Of a stretch of DNA of 45,885 nucleotides, positions 30,901-39,333 are shown in pieces. The notes under the pieces were generated by a model, which ran no database searches, was not told the origin of the DNA, and was given only the letters and a program-made list of their open reading frames with translations. The translations under genes and the position numbers were made by a program. Origin of the DNA: Myxococcales bacterium (lineage in GTDB: Bacteria; Myxococcota_A; Polyangia; Haliangiales; Haliangiaceae); assembly GCA_024222395.1 (NCBI GenBank), contig JAAEPE010000234.1, positions 1 to 45,885 of the forward strand, read 5' to 3'. Every line of letters begins with the position of its first letter. Position 1 is the first letter of the stretch.

Positions 30901-32064
30901 CTAGCGACCGACGCTGCGACGCAGCACCTTGCCGGCCAGGGCGAGTTCTTCGGCATGGTTATCGCCGATGTCGCCGATGTCGCCGATGTCGCCGATGTCG
31001 CCGATGTCGCCCTTGCCCTCGTCGCCGAGTGCACGGGTGAGCGTCTGCTTGTAGTTGTCGACGGCAACGTAGTAGCTAGACCGACGAGCGATCAGCTCTT
31101 CGAAGTAGGCACTGCACTCACGCAGCACTTGGTCTGCGTCGGGAATCTGCCAGACTCGCTGGCGCAGCGCATTGCACCCTCGGTATCCCTTGGCATACCA
31201 GGACGAAGCCTTGCGTACCTCGTGCACCACCTTGGGCCCCGACTTGAGTTCGAGGATATGGCAGATGTGGCGCTTGAAGACGTCGTAGCGCTCCTCAATC
31301 GTCGGCGGGCCAGGGTCGGGCTCGCCCTCTGCCACTGCCTTGATAGAGCGGAAGAGCCACGGATTGCCAAGAGCCCCGCGGCCGATCATCACGGCATCAC
31401 ATCCGGTTTCCTCTCGCATGCGCAAGAATGTCTCAACGTCCACAACATCACCATTACCCACAACGGGAATGCTTGCAGGCACTTGCTCGCGAACCCGCCG
31501 AATGATCTCGTTGGACGAATTGCCCGTGAAGCCCTGCTTGCGCGTTCGGCCATGCACGGTGATGAGTTTGGCACCAGCCTCAACCATCGCGCACGCAAAC
31601 TCGGGAGCATTGATGTCCTCGTTGTCCCACCCGGCTCGGTGTTTCACGCTGACCGCGACCTCTGGCCCCACAGCCTTATCGACGATGCGAACCAAGTGCT
31701 GTGCGAGCTCGGGCTCGCGCATTAGTGCGGAACCGCAGGCGCCGGCGACGACACGTTTGGCTGGGCAACCCATATTGATGTCGACAAGTGAGGCTCCGAT
31801 GCTCACGGCGAGTTCGGCAGCTTGAATCATGGCCTCGTCTGTGCGCCCAAAGATCTGCACACCGAACTTTCGCCCTCCGAGGCTGGCCGTCATCTTATCC
31901 GTCGTCTTGCTATCGCCGTGTTTGATGGCGTCGGCGCTCAGAAACTCGGTGATCGTGAGACCGACTCCGAACTCTTCTACTATGGTTCGAAACGGTAAGT
32001 CGGTAACCGCCGCCATCGGTGCCAGTAGCACAGGGGTCTTTACTTCGAAGCTGCCAATCCGCAT
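30901..32064 (-). CDS. dus: tRNA-dihydrouridine synthase (DusB-like)
   Basis: FMN enzyme reducing uridine to dihydrouridine in the tRNA D-loop. 387 residues, including the active-site Cys in INMGCPAKRVV, PMAAVTDLPFRTI at the N-terminus, VKHRAGWD, ITVHGRTRKQGFTG, VVGNGDVVD and MIGRGALGNPWLF, all family blocks. Near residue 350 the C-terminal region carries five perfect 9-bp repeats encoding Gly-Asp-Ile (GDIGDIGDIGDIGDIGD), followed by ~20 residues. ATG at 32064, 27 bases after mobA; last gene of a minus-strand run of seven. The subclass B assignment is from the GCPAK context and overall likeness. Confidence 0.92.
   Translation of the reverse strand: MRIGSFEVKTPVLLAPMAAVTDLPFRTIVEEFGVGLTITEFLSADAIKHGDSKTTDKMTASLGGRKFGVQIFGRTDEAMIQAAELAVSIGASLVDINMGCPAKRVVAGACGSALMREPELAQHLVRIVDKAVGPEVAVSVKHRAGWDNEDINAPEFACAMVEAGAKLITVHGRTRKQGFTGNSSNEIIRRVREQVPASIPVVGNGDVVDVETFLRMREETGCDAVMIGRGALGNPWLFRSIKAVAEGEPDPGPPTIEERYDVFKRHICHILELKSGPKVVHEVRKASSWYAKGYRGCNALRQRVWQIPDADQVLRECSAYFEELIARRSSYYVAVDNYKQTLTRALGDEGKGDIGDIGDIGDIGDIGDNHAEELALAGKVLRRSVGR
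30966..31010. repeat. VNTR of five 9-bp units in dus
   Basis: Five exact copies of CGATGTCGC in tandem, coding GDI repeats on the minus strand. In frame, so copy-number change would alter protein length without frameshift. Confidence 0.9.
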
Positions 32065-32091
32065 GGGGCGCGGACCATACTCGATTGGCCC

Positions 32092-32694
32092 CTAGCTTTG
32101 GGAAAGATCTTCGGGGCTGTTAAGATTCCGAAACGACTTCGTTTCCGGGTCGATCCGACGCACCTCGGCTTCGTCTAGGAGGTGCACTTTGACCCCTGGT
32201 GGAGGCTCTAGGAGCAGACGGCTCGCGCGCCGGTCGCCAGAAGCTAACGCGGCATCGAGCACTGGCAAGAGACGTCGGTGGTAGAGAGCCACCAGGGGCT
32301 GAACCCTTCCAAGGCCCTGGCCTGCCACAATGTCATGGGAATCCTCTCGCGCACCGAGAAGCGCATCGAGGAGCGCAGGATTCACATCAGGCATGTCGCA
32401 GGCCAGTACCAGCACCCATGGATGTGGACTCCACGCCAGGGCGGCCGCAATGCCATCGAGGGGGCCCTGCCCGCCGATGCGATCGAAGATGGGCTCGACG
32501 CCAAGCCCCTCAACCTGCTCTGCCTTGGCGACCACCATGGCGATGGGAGCGCAGCGCGAGCGCAGGAGTGCGAGTTGCATATCAGCTATGCGTGCGCCGT
32601 CGATAGCGAGGCGCGCTTTGTCTGCACCGTGCATGCGCCTTGCCTTGCCACCATTGAGAATGGCCGCAGATACAGGCTCATTCTGCAATGACAT
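32092..32694 (-). CDS. mobA: Molybdenum cofactor guanylyltransferase
   Basis: Attaches GMP to molybdopterin to make the dinucleotide cofactor, in the cytosol. 200 residues from ATG 32694 (MSLQNEPVSAAILNGGKARRM); an ATG 12 bases upstream is also possible and both overlap the phosphoesterase gene. The nucleotide-binding G-loop ILNGGKARRMHGADKA follows the L-x-G-G-x3-R-M-x2-D-K pattern with Asn for Ala; DRIGGQGPLDGIAAAL and VLACDMPDVNPALL match the rest. The 17-base overlap upstream suggests coupled translation. Other molybdenum cofactor genes are not in the window. Confidence 0.88.
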   Translation of the reverse strand: MSLQNEPVSAAILNGGKARRMHGADKARLAIDGARIADMQLALLRSRCAPIAMVVAKAEQVEGLGVEPIFDRIGGQGPLDGIAAALAWSPHPWVLVLACDMPDVNPALLDALLGAREDSHDIVAGQGLGRVQPLVALYHRRLLPVLDAALASGDRRASRLLLEPPPGVKVHLLDEAEVRRIDPETKSFRNLNSPEDLSQS

Positions 32695-33481
32695 ATGGAG
32701 CTCCATACTCGCCAATGAAGCTTGTGTGCGTAACGAGACAACCATCTCGCCACAGATGAATGCTTGCCCCCGGAGGTTCGCGAAGCACTGCGAGGCGCCC
32801 CTCAGTTTGCAAATCCAGCTCGACCGCGTGGGCACAGCTCGGCGCGGTCATTGCCATCGTGCCGGCAAAGCCACAGCTGATGGATCTATGTAGATGCCCA
32901 CAGAGGATGCGAAGGACATGGTTGTATTTGCCGACGACCGACGCCTCGGGAGCAGTCTCGGCGACCCCCATGGTGTCCATGCGAACGAGGCCCGTCGCGA
33001 ACGGTGGGTGATGCTGCATGATGAGAGTCGGACGCTTGTCCTCCTCAAGTCGCGCATCGAGCCAAGCCAGGCGCTCGGCGCAAAGATGCCCGCCAGGCTC
33101 ACCAGGCACCAGCGTATCGAGGCTAATTAGACGCAGCTCGCCCAGGTCAGCTGTGTAGTGCAGAAACCCCGCCTCAGGAAGATAGTCATAGCCTGCAGTC
33201 CGCATCATCTCGCGCATGGTTTCGCGCTCGTCATGGTTGCCCGGCGCAACGTAGACGGGAATGTCAGCTTTGAGCGGAGCTAGGATAGCAATCAGAAGCT
33301 TGTATTCCTCCCGACTGCCATCTTCAACCAAATCGCCGCTTACCAACACCGCATCTGGTCTTGGCCGGAAAGAGACTAGATGAGCAACCGCGTCTTCGAG
33401 GTGTGCGCACGTTCCCATGAGCTTGCCATTCTCAGAATCTGATGGCACGACGTGGGAGTCGGAAATCTGCGCAATGAGCAT
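32678..33481 (-). CDS. Calcineurin-like phosphodiesterase, CpdA/Icc type
   Basis: 267 residues, cytosolic. The dimetal site motifs are all present in order: QISDSH (5-10), VSGDLVEDG (~48), APGNHDERE (~80), LIMQHHPPF (~152) and LCGHLH (~193). Such proteins cleave 3',5'-cAMP or other phosphodiesters; without more evidence the substrate is open. It sits 18 bases behind a REC-REC-GGDEF diguanylate cyclase gene, so a signalling or nucleotide-recycling role is tempting, but the family is very broad. It overlaps mobA by 17 bases. Confidence 0.88.
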   Translation of the reverse strand: MLIAQISDSHVVPSDSENGKLMGTCAHLEDAVAHLVSFRPRPDAVLVSGDLVEDGSREEYKLLIAILAPLKADIPVYVAPGNHDERETMREMMRTAGYDYLPEAGFLHYTADLGELRLISLDTLVPGEPGGHLCAERLAWLDARLEEDKRPTLIMQHHPPFATGLVRMDTMGVAETAPEASVVGKYNHVLRILCGHLHRSISCGFAGTMAMTAPSCAHAVELDLQTEGRLAVLREPPGASIHLWRDGCLVTHTSFIGEYGAPYVIAE

Positions 33482-33499
33482 GCGCTCATCGTAATGCGA

Positions 33500-34846
33500 T
33501 TAAGCGGCTACGGGCAGCCCGTGACAGACCCGATTTCGACCATCGGCCTTTGCTCTATACAGTGCTCGATCCGCACGCTCAAAAAGCACTTCGAATGAAT
33601 CCCCCGTCTCGTAGACGGAAACTCCAATGCTAGCAGTGACCGCGTATCCATCGGGATGCAAGTCTTCTATCTGGCGCCGCAAATCCTCAGTATGCGCCAG
33701 TGTCTCTTCAACACCTTTGCCCTCCCACATCATGAGAAACTCTTCTCCTCCAAATCGAGATGGCACCGCGTCAACTGCTTCGCCGAACTCTAGGAGGAGC
33801 TCGCCCATGGCGCTGAGTACAAGATCACCAACCTGGTGCCCATGTGTGTCGTTGAGCTTCTTGAAGAAATCGATATCGACTATTGCAACGGAAAGAGGGG
33901 TGTTCTCAGCCCTAGCACGGGCAATTGCCGCAGACGCCATGCTAGTGAGATGGCGCCTGTTAAAGAGCCCCGTGAGGGTATCCACTGTTGCCATGCGCAT
34001 GAGCTGCTCTTGCTGTCTCTCAACGGTCTCAAGCAACTGTTTGTTGACAACGAGACTGCTAACTCGCGCGACGAGTTCCTCCGTGATCGCCGGCTTTGAA
34101 ATATAGTCGCTCACGCCAGCGCGAAAGAGCTCGATGCGCCTCGCCGCATCATCCAATCCGGTCATTGCCAAAATAGGAATGGTCGCTCGACGATCTTTCA
34201 TCCGGCGTACCTCGTGGACCAGCGAGACTCCACTCTGCGCTCCTTCGAGCACTATATCTGTGATGATTAGATCAAACTCCCCGGACCGAAATGCTTCGAG
34301 AGCAGGAGCTACTGCGACAAAGTGTTCCACGGCTAGCCCGAGATTGTGCAGAACGCCGATGGTCACTGCAGCCAACCACTTGGTGTCCTCGAGGTAGAGA
34401 ACCCGCCCGACTAGCCGACGGTCTTCCGCTCGATTCTTTGCAAACGTGGAGAGATACTCTGCCAGCCTGTCAAGCTCGCCTCGGAAGAAGACTTCGGTGC
34501 AGCCCGCTTGGTACGCGTCTTCGAAGACCTCTTGGCTCTGCTCCGCAGTCACCATGACAAGGGGAACCCTGCCCATGCCAGGCTCCGAGCGAATATGACG
34601 AACCAGCTCCGGGCCGGTTGAGTCCTCTAATTGCAATGAAACACAGACTAGATCGAATTCACCGTGGGCCAGAGACGCTTTGGCCTCCTTGGCTGTCTGG
34701 ACGCGCTCGCACTGTGCCCCTTCGGGAGCTAGCAGTGATTCAATGTGGGCTGCGTAGAACCGCGATGGCTCCACCAATAGGACGTCGAATCTCCGTGCGG
34801 GGGTCGCGCCCGCGACGTTCCCCTCATGCGTATCTTGCCCTCCCAT
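33500..34846 (-). CDS. REC-REC-GGDEF diguanylate cyclase (PleD-like architecture)
   Basis: 448 residues from ATG 34846. The first receiver (about 20-140) is degenerate: the phosphoacceptor Asp is Ser70 (DLVCVSLQLEDSTG) and the acidic pair is weak (LVEPSRF). The second receiver (148-265) is intact, with LYLEDTKW, D197 in LIITDIVLEG, and K251 in YISKP. A linker helix leads to a GGDEF domain (VDTLTGLFNRRHL, SVAIVDIDFFKKLNDTHGH) with active-site GGEEF at 366-370. No RxxD inhibitory site precedes it, so product feedback is probably absent. Makes c-di-GMP from GTP upon phosphorylation of the second receiver; partner kinase not seen. 69 bases from the M24 gene; 18 from the phosphoesterase. Confidence 0.92.
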   Translation of the reverse strand: MGGQDTHEGNVAGATPARRFDVLLVEPSRFYAAHIESLLAPEGAQCERVQTAKEAKASLAHGEFDLVCVSLQLEDSTGPELVRHIRSEPGMGRVPLVMVTAEQSQEVFEDAYQAGCTEVFFRGELDRLAEYLSTFAKNRAEDRRLVGRVLYLEDTKWLAAVTIGVLHNLGLAVEHFVAVAPALEAFRSGEFDLIITDIVLEGAQSGVSLVHEVRRMKDRRATIPILAMTGLDDAARRIELFRAGVSDYISKPAITEELVARVSSLVVNKQLLETVERQQEQLMRMATVDTLTGLFNRRHLTSMASAAIARARAENTPLSVAIVDIDFFKKLNDTHGHQVGDLVLSAMGELLLEFGEAVDAVPSRFGGEEFLMMWEGKGVEETLAHTEDLRRQIEDLHPDGYAVTASIGVSVYETGDSFEVLFERADRALYRAKADGRNRVCHGLPVAA

Positions 34847-34915
34847 GTCTAATCTCAGGATCGGACCATCGGGGGCCAACCTTGAGGGAAACGGAAGCGC
34901 TACGTTCAGAGATCT

Positions 34916-36187
34916 CTAGAGGATCGGCGTAATTCTCGTCTGCAGAGGCGTGCTGACCTCAATATCACCTTGAATCATATGCACGCTGACAGTGGTCTGA
35001 ATGCCAAAGTCGCCGGTCATGTAGAGCCCAGGCCCTACCGTGAACCCGGAGCCGACGACCAGATTCCGAGTGTCGTGGCTCTCATAGTCATCGAGGTTGG
35101 CACCATCTCCGTGCAGGCTCGTGTCCAGTGAATGGCCTGTGCGATGCAAAAAGCGGGAGGCCATTCCAGACTTGCCAATCTCCCCGCGAGCCAGCTGGTC
35201 GGCTTCGAAGCCCTTGAGTAATCGTCGTTTGCTCGCGCGACTCTTGATGAAGCCAATCGCCGTGTCTCGTGCGGCCGAGACCACTCGGAAGACTCGATGA
35301 AAACGCTCGGGAACCGTCTCGCCTACATAGGCGACCCAGCTGAGGCTTGCGTGAATCGGACGATCACTGTCGATAACCGCTCCGGTAAGCCGTAGCACCA
35401 AGAGATGCCCTTCTTTGATGGCACGCGAAGAGCGCACACTTGGCACATAGTTGGGCTTCGCGGTATTGTCTCCGATGGCCACCGAGATTGTGCCTCGAAG
35501 CCCTCGTGCTCGATAGCCGTTGTCGAGGAATGCTCTGACATCGTGCTCGCTCACGGGCCGCTTGCTCGAGACCCTCTCCGAAACGAACGCCAGTGCCTCA
35601 TCGCGGAGTTTGGTCAAGTGGTGAACCGCGACGTAGTGGGCCACTCGACCTTCGGGGCCCCACAGAGACTTAGTGAATTGCACGAGGTCGGCGGACGATG
35701 AAATCGAAACGCCACTCTTCTTGACCATCGAAATGGTGGAGGAATCGACGCGCGTCAAGCTAGCAATGCCCGACTTCGGTGCGTACTCCATGGCGATATT
35801 CTTCGCACTGCCAAGAAGAGTTCGTAGACCGGTCTTGAGGTCTCGATACCCGCTGTATTCGATTTTCGTGCCGGGAACATTCACGAACGCCAACGCCTCG
35901 CTCTTGTGAACGAGAATACTGGGCTGGCCAAAGGAGGGAATGAAGTAGAACCACTGACGGCTCGTCTTAGCTTCAGGGACAACTAGTTCGACTGCGATGC
36001 TGTTCTTGCCCTTTGAGTCGGCGAGGAGCCAACCATCGAGACTTTGCACCGCGAGCACGCCTTGCACCGACTCGACGTCGACACGTTTCTTCACTGGGTC
36101 GCCCCCCGCTTGCGCGTGTGCAGCAGTCACGCCCCCCACCGCTAGGAGAAGAGAGAGAACAAAGATGCGAAGTGTTAACGGCTTCAT
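34916..36187 (-). CDS. Exported M24-fold (pita-bread) protein lacking metal ligands
   Basis: 423 residues. The signal peptide is clear (VLSLLLAVGGVTAAHAQAG). The middle and C-terminal parts follow the Xaa-Pro aminopeptidase plan: an N-terminal creatinase-like domain (~40-150: FYFIPSFGQPSILVHK), then the M24 fold with HLLVLRLTGAV, FLHRTGHSLDT and FTVGPGLYMTGDFGI. The first metal Asp of the family is Arg266 here, the second is Ala/Ser near 280, the His of HxxxH is kept (H352), the Glu of EPG is Gly385, and the last Glu is Thr near 398. So four of five ligands look absent, and it should not be a metallopeptidase. Starts ATGA-overlapping suhB. A binding or structural role outside the cytoplasm is guesswork. 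Confidence 0.75.
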   Translation of the reverse strand: MKPLTLRIFVLSLLLAVGGVTAAHAQAGGDPVKKRVDVESVQGVLAVQSLDGWLLADSKGKNSIAVELVVPEAKTSRQWFYFIPSFGQPSILVHKSEALAFVNVPGTKIEYSGYRDLKTGLRTLLGSAKNIAMEYAPKSGIASLTRVDSSTISMVKKSGVSISSSADLVQFTKSLWGPEGRVAHYVAVHHLTKLRDEALAFVSERVSSKRPVSEHDVRAFLDNGYRARGLRGTISVAIGDNTAKPNYVPSVRSSRAIKEGHLLVLRLTGAVIDSDRPIHASLSWVAYVGETVPERFHRVFRVVSAARDTAIGFIKSRASKRRLLKGFEADQLARGEIGKSGMASRFLHRTGHSLDTSLHGDGANLDDYESHDTRNLVVGSGFTVGPGLYMTGDFGIQTTVSVHMIQGDIEVSTPLQTRITPIL

Positions 36188-37011
36188 AGCTTGGGAGTCC
36201 CAACGATCGCCAATTCGGCGAGAATCTCCTTATGAATACCACCATTGGACGCGATCGCGTGGCCCGATCGTGAGGAGAAGGTATCGCCGGTGATGCCAGT
36301 CACGCATCCGCCAGCCTCTCGTACGATAAGTGCGCCTGCCGATAGGTCCCATGGTGAGAGCCTGGTCTCCCAATAGCCGTCCAGCCAACCGCGCGCCACC
36401 ATGCAGAGATCTAGCGAAGCAGCGCCAAATCGCCGACACGCCCCCGCCTTGCGTTGGAAGTGCTCCCACTGGGCAAAGTTGTGGCTTGTCGCTGCACGGT
36501 CGTATGGGAAGCCCGAGGCCAACATCGACTTGGCTAGCTCTGTGGTCTGGCTCACCTGCATTGCAAGTTCCCTCTCTGACACCCGGATGTGAGCGCCACC
36601 ACCTAGGCTCGCGCTGAAGGTCCAGCCCATAGCTGGCGCTTCCACCACGGCCGCGACCGGTTGGCCCGCAACTTCGAGAGAAATACAGACACAGAAAAGA
36701 GGGATGCCGTGCGCGAAGTTCACGGTGCCATCGATGGGATCGATGACCCAGCACAGCTCGGCCTCCGTGTCGCCGTGCTTGCCAGTCTCCTCGGCTAGGA
36801 CCGCAATTCCCGGAGTGAATTCCGCAAGACGAGCGAGGATGAGTTCCTCTGTGTGCGTGTCCCACTCGGTAACGAGGTCGCGCTCGTTGCTCTTCGTTCG
36901 AATGACCCCGATTTCTTGCTGGGCCTCACACAGAAGCTCCGCAGCTTCGTGCCCCACCGCCCGAGCGATTCGCAAATACTCGCGATGCTCGGAAACGACT
37001 GCCTCCGTCAT
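36184..37011 (-). CDS. suhB: Inositol monophosphatase family protein (SuhB/HisN-like)
   Basis: Mg-dependent phosphatase of the SuhB/IMPase fold, 275 residues. E74/E75 in VLAEETG, DPIDGT at 91-96 (WVIDPIDGTVNFAHGIP) and WD in RLSPWDLSAGALI (~222) are the metal and phosphate binding residues. Could act on inositol phosphate, histidinol phosphate or other small sugars; the name is by family. Four-base ATGA overlaps with mpl (upstream) and the M24 gene (downstream) suggest coupled translation. Confidence 0.9.
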   Translation of the reverse strand: MTEAVVSEHREYLRIARAVGHEAAELLCEAQQEIGVIRTKSNERDLVTEWDTHTEELILARLAEFTPGIAVLAEETGKHGDTEAELCWVIDPIDGTVNFAHGIPLFCVCISLEVAGQPVAAVVEAPAMGWTFSASLGGGAHIRVSERELAMQVSQTTELAKSMLASGFPYDRAATSHNFAQWEHFQRKAGACRRFGAASLDLCMVARGWLDGYWETRLSPWDLSAGALIVREAGGCVTGITGDTFSSRSGHAIASNGGIHKEILAELAIVGTPKL

Positions 37012-38843
37012 AGATCCAGACGCATCGGCACCAGAGAGTCGCTCTGATGCGCAAAGGTCGTAGACCCGGAGACCGACTCAGGAGCTGTAGAAAGGTCGAC
37101 GATGCGAAACCCGTGCTTGGCAGCGAAGAAGTCACTGGCCTTGGCCGTAATAAGATAGAGGCGCTTCACACCTCGGAAGCGCGCCATGTCGATCGCAGTA
37201 TCGGCCAGCATCCAACCGTAGCCAATACCTCGGCCAGCGGGAGCAACAGCAAGGGAACGCAAGACTGCATCTTCACCGAAGACTTCGAGCCCCACGCACC
37301 CCATCACGCCGTCTTCGTTCTCGAGTGCGAAGAACTCAGACATCTTCTCTTCGTCTATGTCCGCAACACCCAGACCTAGTTTCTCAAGTAGACCAATGAT
37401 GGGTTCGAAATGATGGCGCTGCGCGGGAACCATGGCATCGCCGAGCGCCGCCAGGAGTTTGTCGAAAATACCGTTGAAGTCACCTGTGCTGAAGACCACA
37501 ACCACATCGCCAGGACGAACCGATTCGGTCACGTGCCGCACGATACCATCGACATCCTTGATGCATGTTGCGGGCGTACCATCCTGATGAACATCGAGCG
37601 CGAGACGCTCAGGCTCGAAGCGATCTTCCTTCGCTATCTTGTCAGGGGAGTACAGAGCGCCGACCACCAGCTCGTCGGCATTGGCAAACGCTTCGGCGAA
37701 CTCTCGCTGGAACGTCTTGCGCCGTGAAGTGGCCGTACGCGGCTCGTACACCGCAACCAGCCTGCGCCCCGCAAAGCGCCTGTGCAGCCCCTCCAGAGTA
37801 ACTGCAATAGCTGTGGGATGATGGCCGTAATCTTCGATTATTGTGACCCCCTGCGCGAGACCACGGAACATTTGCCGGCGAGCGACGCCAGAAAAACTCG
37901 CAAGTGCGGCGACGATTTGTGCTCGGGATATTCCCAGGAGATGGGCCACTCCGACACATGCGAGTGCATTCTCGATATTGTGCCGCCCACTCATGAGCAT
38001 TTCGTAACGATCGTAGAGTTCGCCGAAGCGGTAAACATCGAAGCGGCAGCGTCCCGATGGCAGCACTGCGACCTGCTTCGCACTCCACTCCAAGTCTCCG
38101 TCGACGGCGCCGCTGGTGAGACCATAGCGCTCGACCTGTGCCCCACATGCCTCAGCAATGGCGAGAGCTTCAGATGATGAAGCGCAGACCATCAGAAAGC
38201 CATCGCGAGGAATCAACTGCACGAACTTTCGGAACGTGGCACGGACCTCGTCCATGGAGGAGAAGATGTCTACGTGGTCGAGTTCGATGGAAGTAAGCAC
38301 CGCGTACTTCGGCTTGTAATGGAGAAATTTTGATCGCTTGTCGAAGAAAGCGGAGTCGTACTCATCGCCCTCGAGAACGAATTCGGCCCCCTCGCCCAGG
38401 CGCCACCCCTGGCCCATGTTCAGCGGTACGCCGCCGACAAAGACTCCCGGATCCCGACCCGCCGTGATCAGCATGTGGGACATGAGAGAGGATGTTGTCG
38501 TCTTGCCGTGGGTACCAGCCACTACGACCGGCTCGCGGCCCTCCAGGAGAAGCTCTCCCAACACTCTCGGCAGGGAAGAGATCTCTAGGCCCCGATCTTC
38601 TGCCGCCCGAGCCTCTGCATTGTCCTTCTTGCAGGTGTTGCCGACTACGACCAAGTCCGGCTCCCAGTCGAGATTCTCCGGTGCGTAGCCCTCGGTAACT
38701 TCGATTTCGAGGGCTGCCAACTGGTCGCTCATAGGCGGATAGATTGGACCATCCGAGCCACGCACCTGGTGCCCAGTGGCTTGCAATAGCCCAGCAAGGG
38801 CCACCATGCCCGTCCCCCCAATCCCAATCAAGTGCACCTTCAC
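37008..38843 (-). CDS. mpl: Mpl murein-peptide ligase with fused C-terminal GNAT (ArsN2-like) domain
   Basis: Mpl rejoins tripeptide L-Ala-gamma-D-Glu-meso-DAP to UDP-MurNAc in peptidoglycan recycling, in the cytosol. 611 residues against ~450-460 for E. coli Mpl. Residues 1-~465 have HLIGIGGTGMVALAGLL, the ATP loop GTHGKTTT (110-117), and the Mpl-specific DEYDSAFFDKRSKFLHYKP, ELDHVDIF, IIEDYGHHPTAIAV and YEPRTATSRR. From ~478 a GNAT acetyltransferase domain follows: FEPIIGLLEKLGLGVADIDE, FGEDAVLRSLAVAPAGRGIG (acetyl-CoA loop near 539), LITAKASDFFAAKHGF and PESVSGSTTF, closest in pattern to ArsN2. GTG start at 38843. It is the first gene of a seven-gene minus-strand run. Confidence 0.92.
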   Translation of the reverse strand: MKVHLIGIGGTGMVALAGLLQATGHQVRGSDGPIYPPMSDQLAALEIEVTEGYAPENLDWEPDLVVVGNTCKKDNAEARAAEDRGLEISSLPRVLGELLLEGREPVVVAGTHGKTTTSSLMSHMLITAGRDPGVFVGGVPLNMGQGWRLGEGAEFVLEGDEYDSAFFDKRSKFLHYKPKYAVLTSIELDHVDIFSSMDEVRATFRKFVQLIPRDGFLMVCASSSEALAIAEACGAQVERYGLTSGAVDGDLEWSAKQVAVLPSGRCRFDVYRFGELYDRYEMLMSGRHNIENALACVGVAHLLGISRAQIVAALASFSGVARRQMFRGLAQGVTIIEDYGHHPTAIAVTLEGLHRRFAGRRLVAVYEPRTATSRRKTFQREFAEAFANADELVVGALYSPDKIAKEDRFEPERLALDVHQDGTPATCIKDVDGIVRHVTESVRPGDVVVVFSTGDFNGIFDKLLAALGDAMVPAQRHHFEPIIGLLEKLGLGVADIDEEKMSEFFALENEDGVMGCVGLEVFGEDAVLRSLAVAPAGRGIGYGWMLADTAIDMARFRGVKRLYLITAKASDFFAAKHGFRIVDLSTAPESVSGSTTFAHQSDSLVPMRLDL

Positions 38844-38940
38844 AGCGGCCGCACCCTACTCTCCAAGCGTCTATCGGTCAAACCCTTTGCTCGGCGGCCA
38901 GCATAGGTTAGTCTAGTCTTCTCAGGGAGTTGAGCGAATC

Positions 38941-39333
38941 TTGCAGAGCAATTCAAAGGGCATTGAGAGAGAGCGGCGCAATCACTTTCGCGGGCGATCT
39001 CAGGCAGGTCGGCGAGTTGACGTACTCTATCGTCGGGCTGATGGCGAGGCCACCGCGGCTGGCCCTCTGGAGTGCACGACAGTTACCGCCAATATCGGTG
39101 TCGGTGGGTCCTTCGTGCTCACCGAGTTTCCGGAGTCCGTGGGCACAGCCTTGGAGGTCTGCATTCAAGTTCCCGAGCAAGACCACGAGCTCATCCTGCG
39201 CGCCGATGTTCGTTGGACCTGCGCGAGTTCCCCGATTCAAGCCGCGGGTATGGGCCTGCAGTTTGAGTCTCTGGAGGTGGCGGCCCTCCTCCTTCTGCAC
39301 GACTACTTCTCGACCCTCGGCCCCGCGTGCTAG
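38941..39333 (+). CDS. PilZ-domain protein
   Basis: 130 residues from a TTG at 38941, with AGGGAG 12 or so bases upstream. The N-terminal RxxxR-type basic stretch (ERRNHFRGRSQAGRR) and NIGVGGSFV, the N-x-G/S-x2-G motif, with ELILRADVRWTC and MGLQFESLE form a PilZ barrel, in the form of the M. xanthus paralogous domain (TIGR02266). Such domains bind c-di-GMP, though the second motif has Gly for Ser and may bind weakly. It lies divergent from mpl and directly upstream of an unknown gene. A c-di-GMP synthase is nearby at 33500, on the other strand. Confidence 0.82.
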   Translation: MQSNSKGIERERRNHFRGRSQAGRRVDVLYRRADGEATAAGPLECTTVTANIGVGGSFVLTEFPESVGTALEVCIQVPEQDHELILRADVRWTCASSPIQAAGMGLQFESLEVAALLLLHDYFSTLGPAC

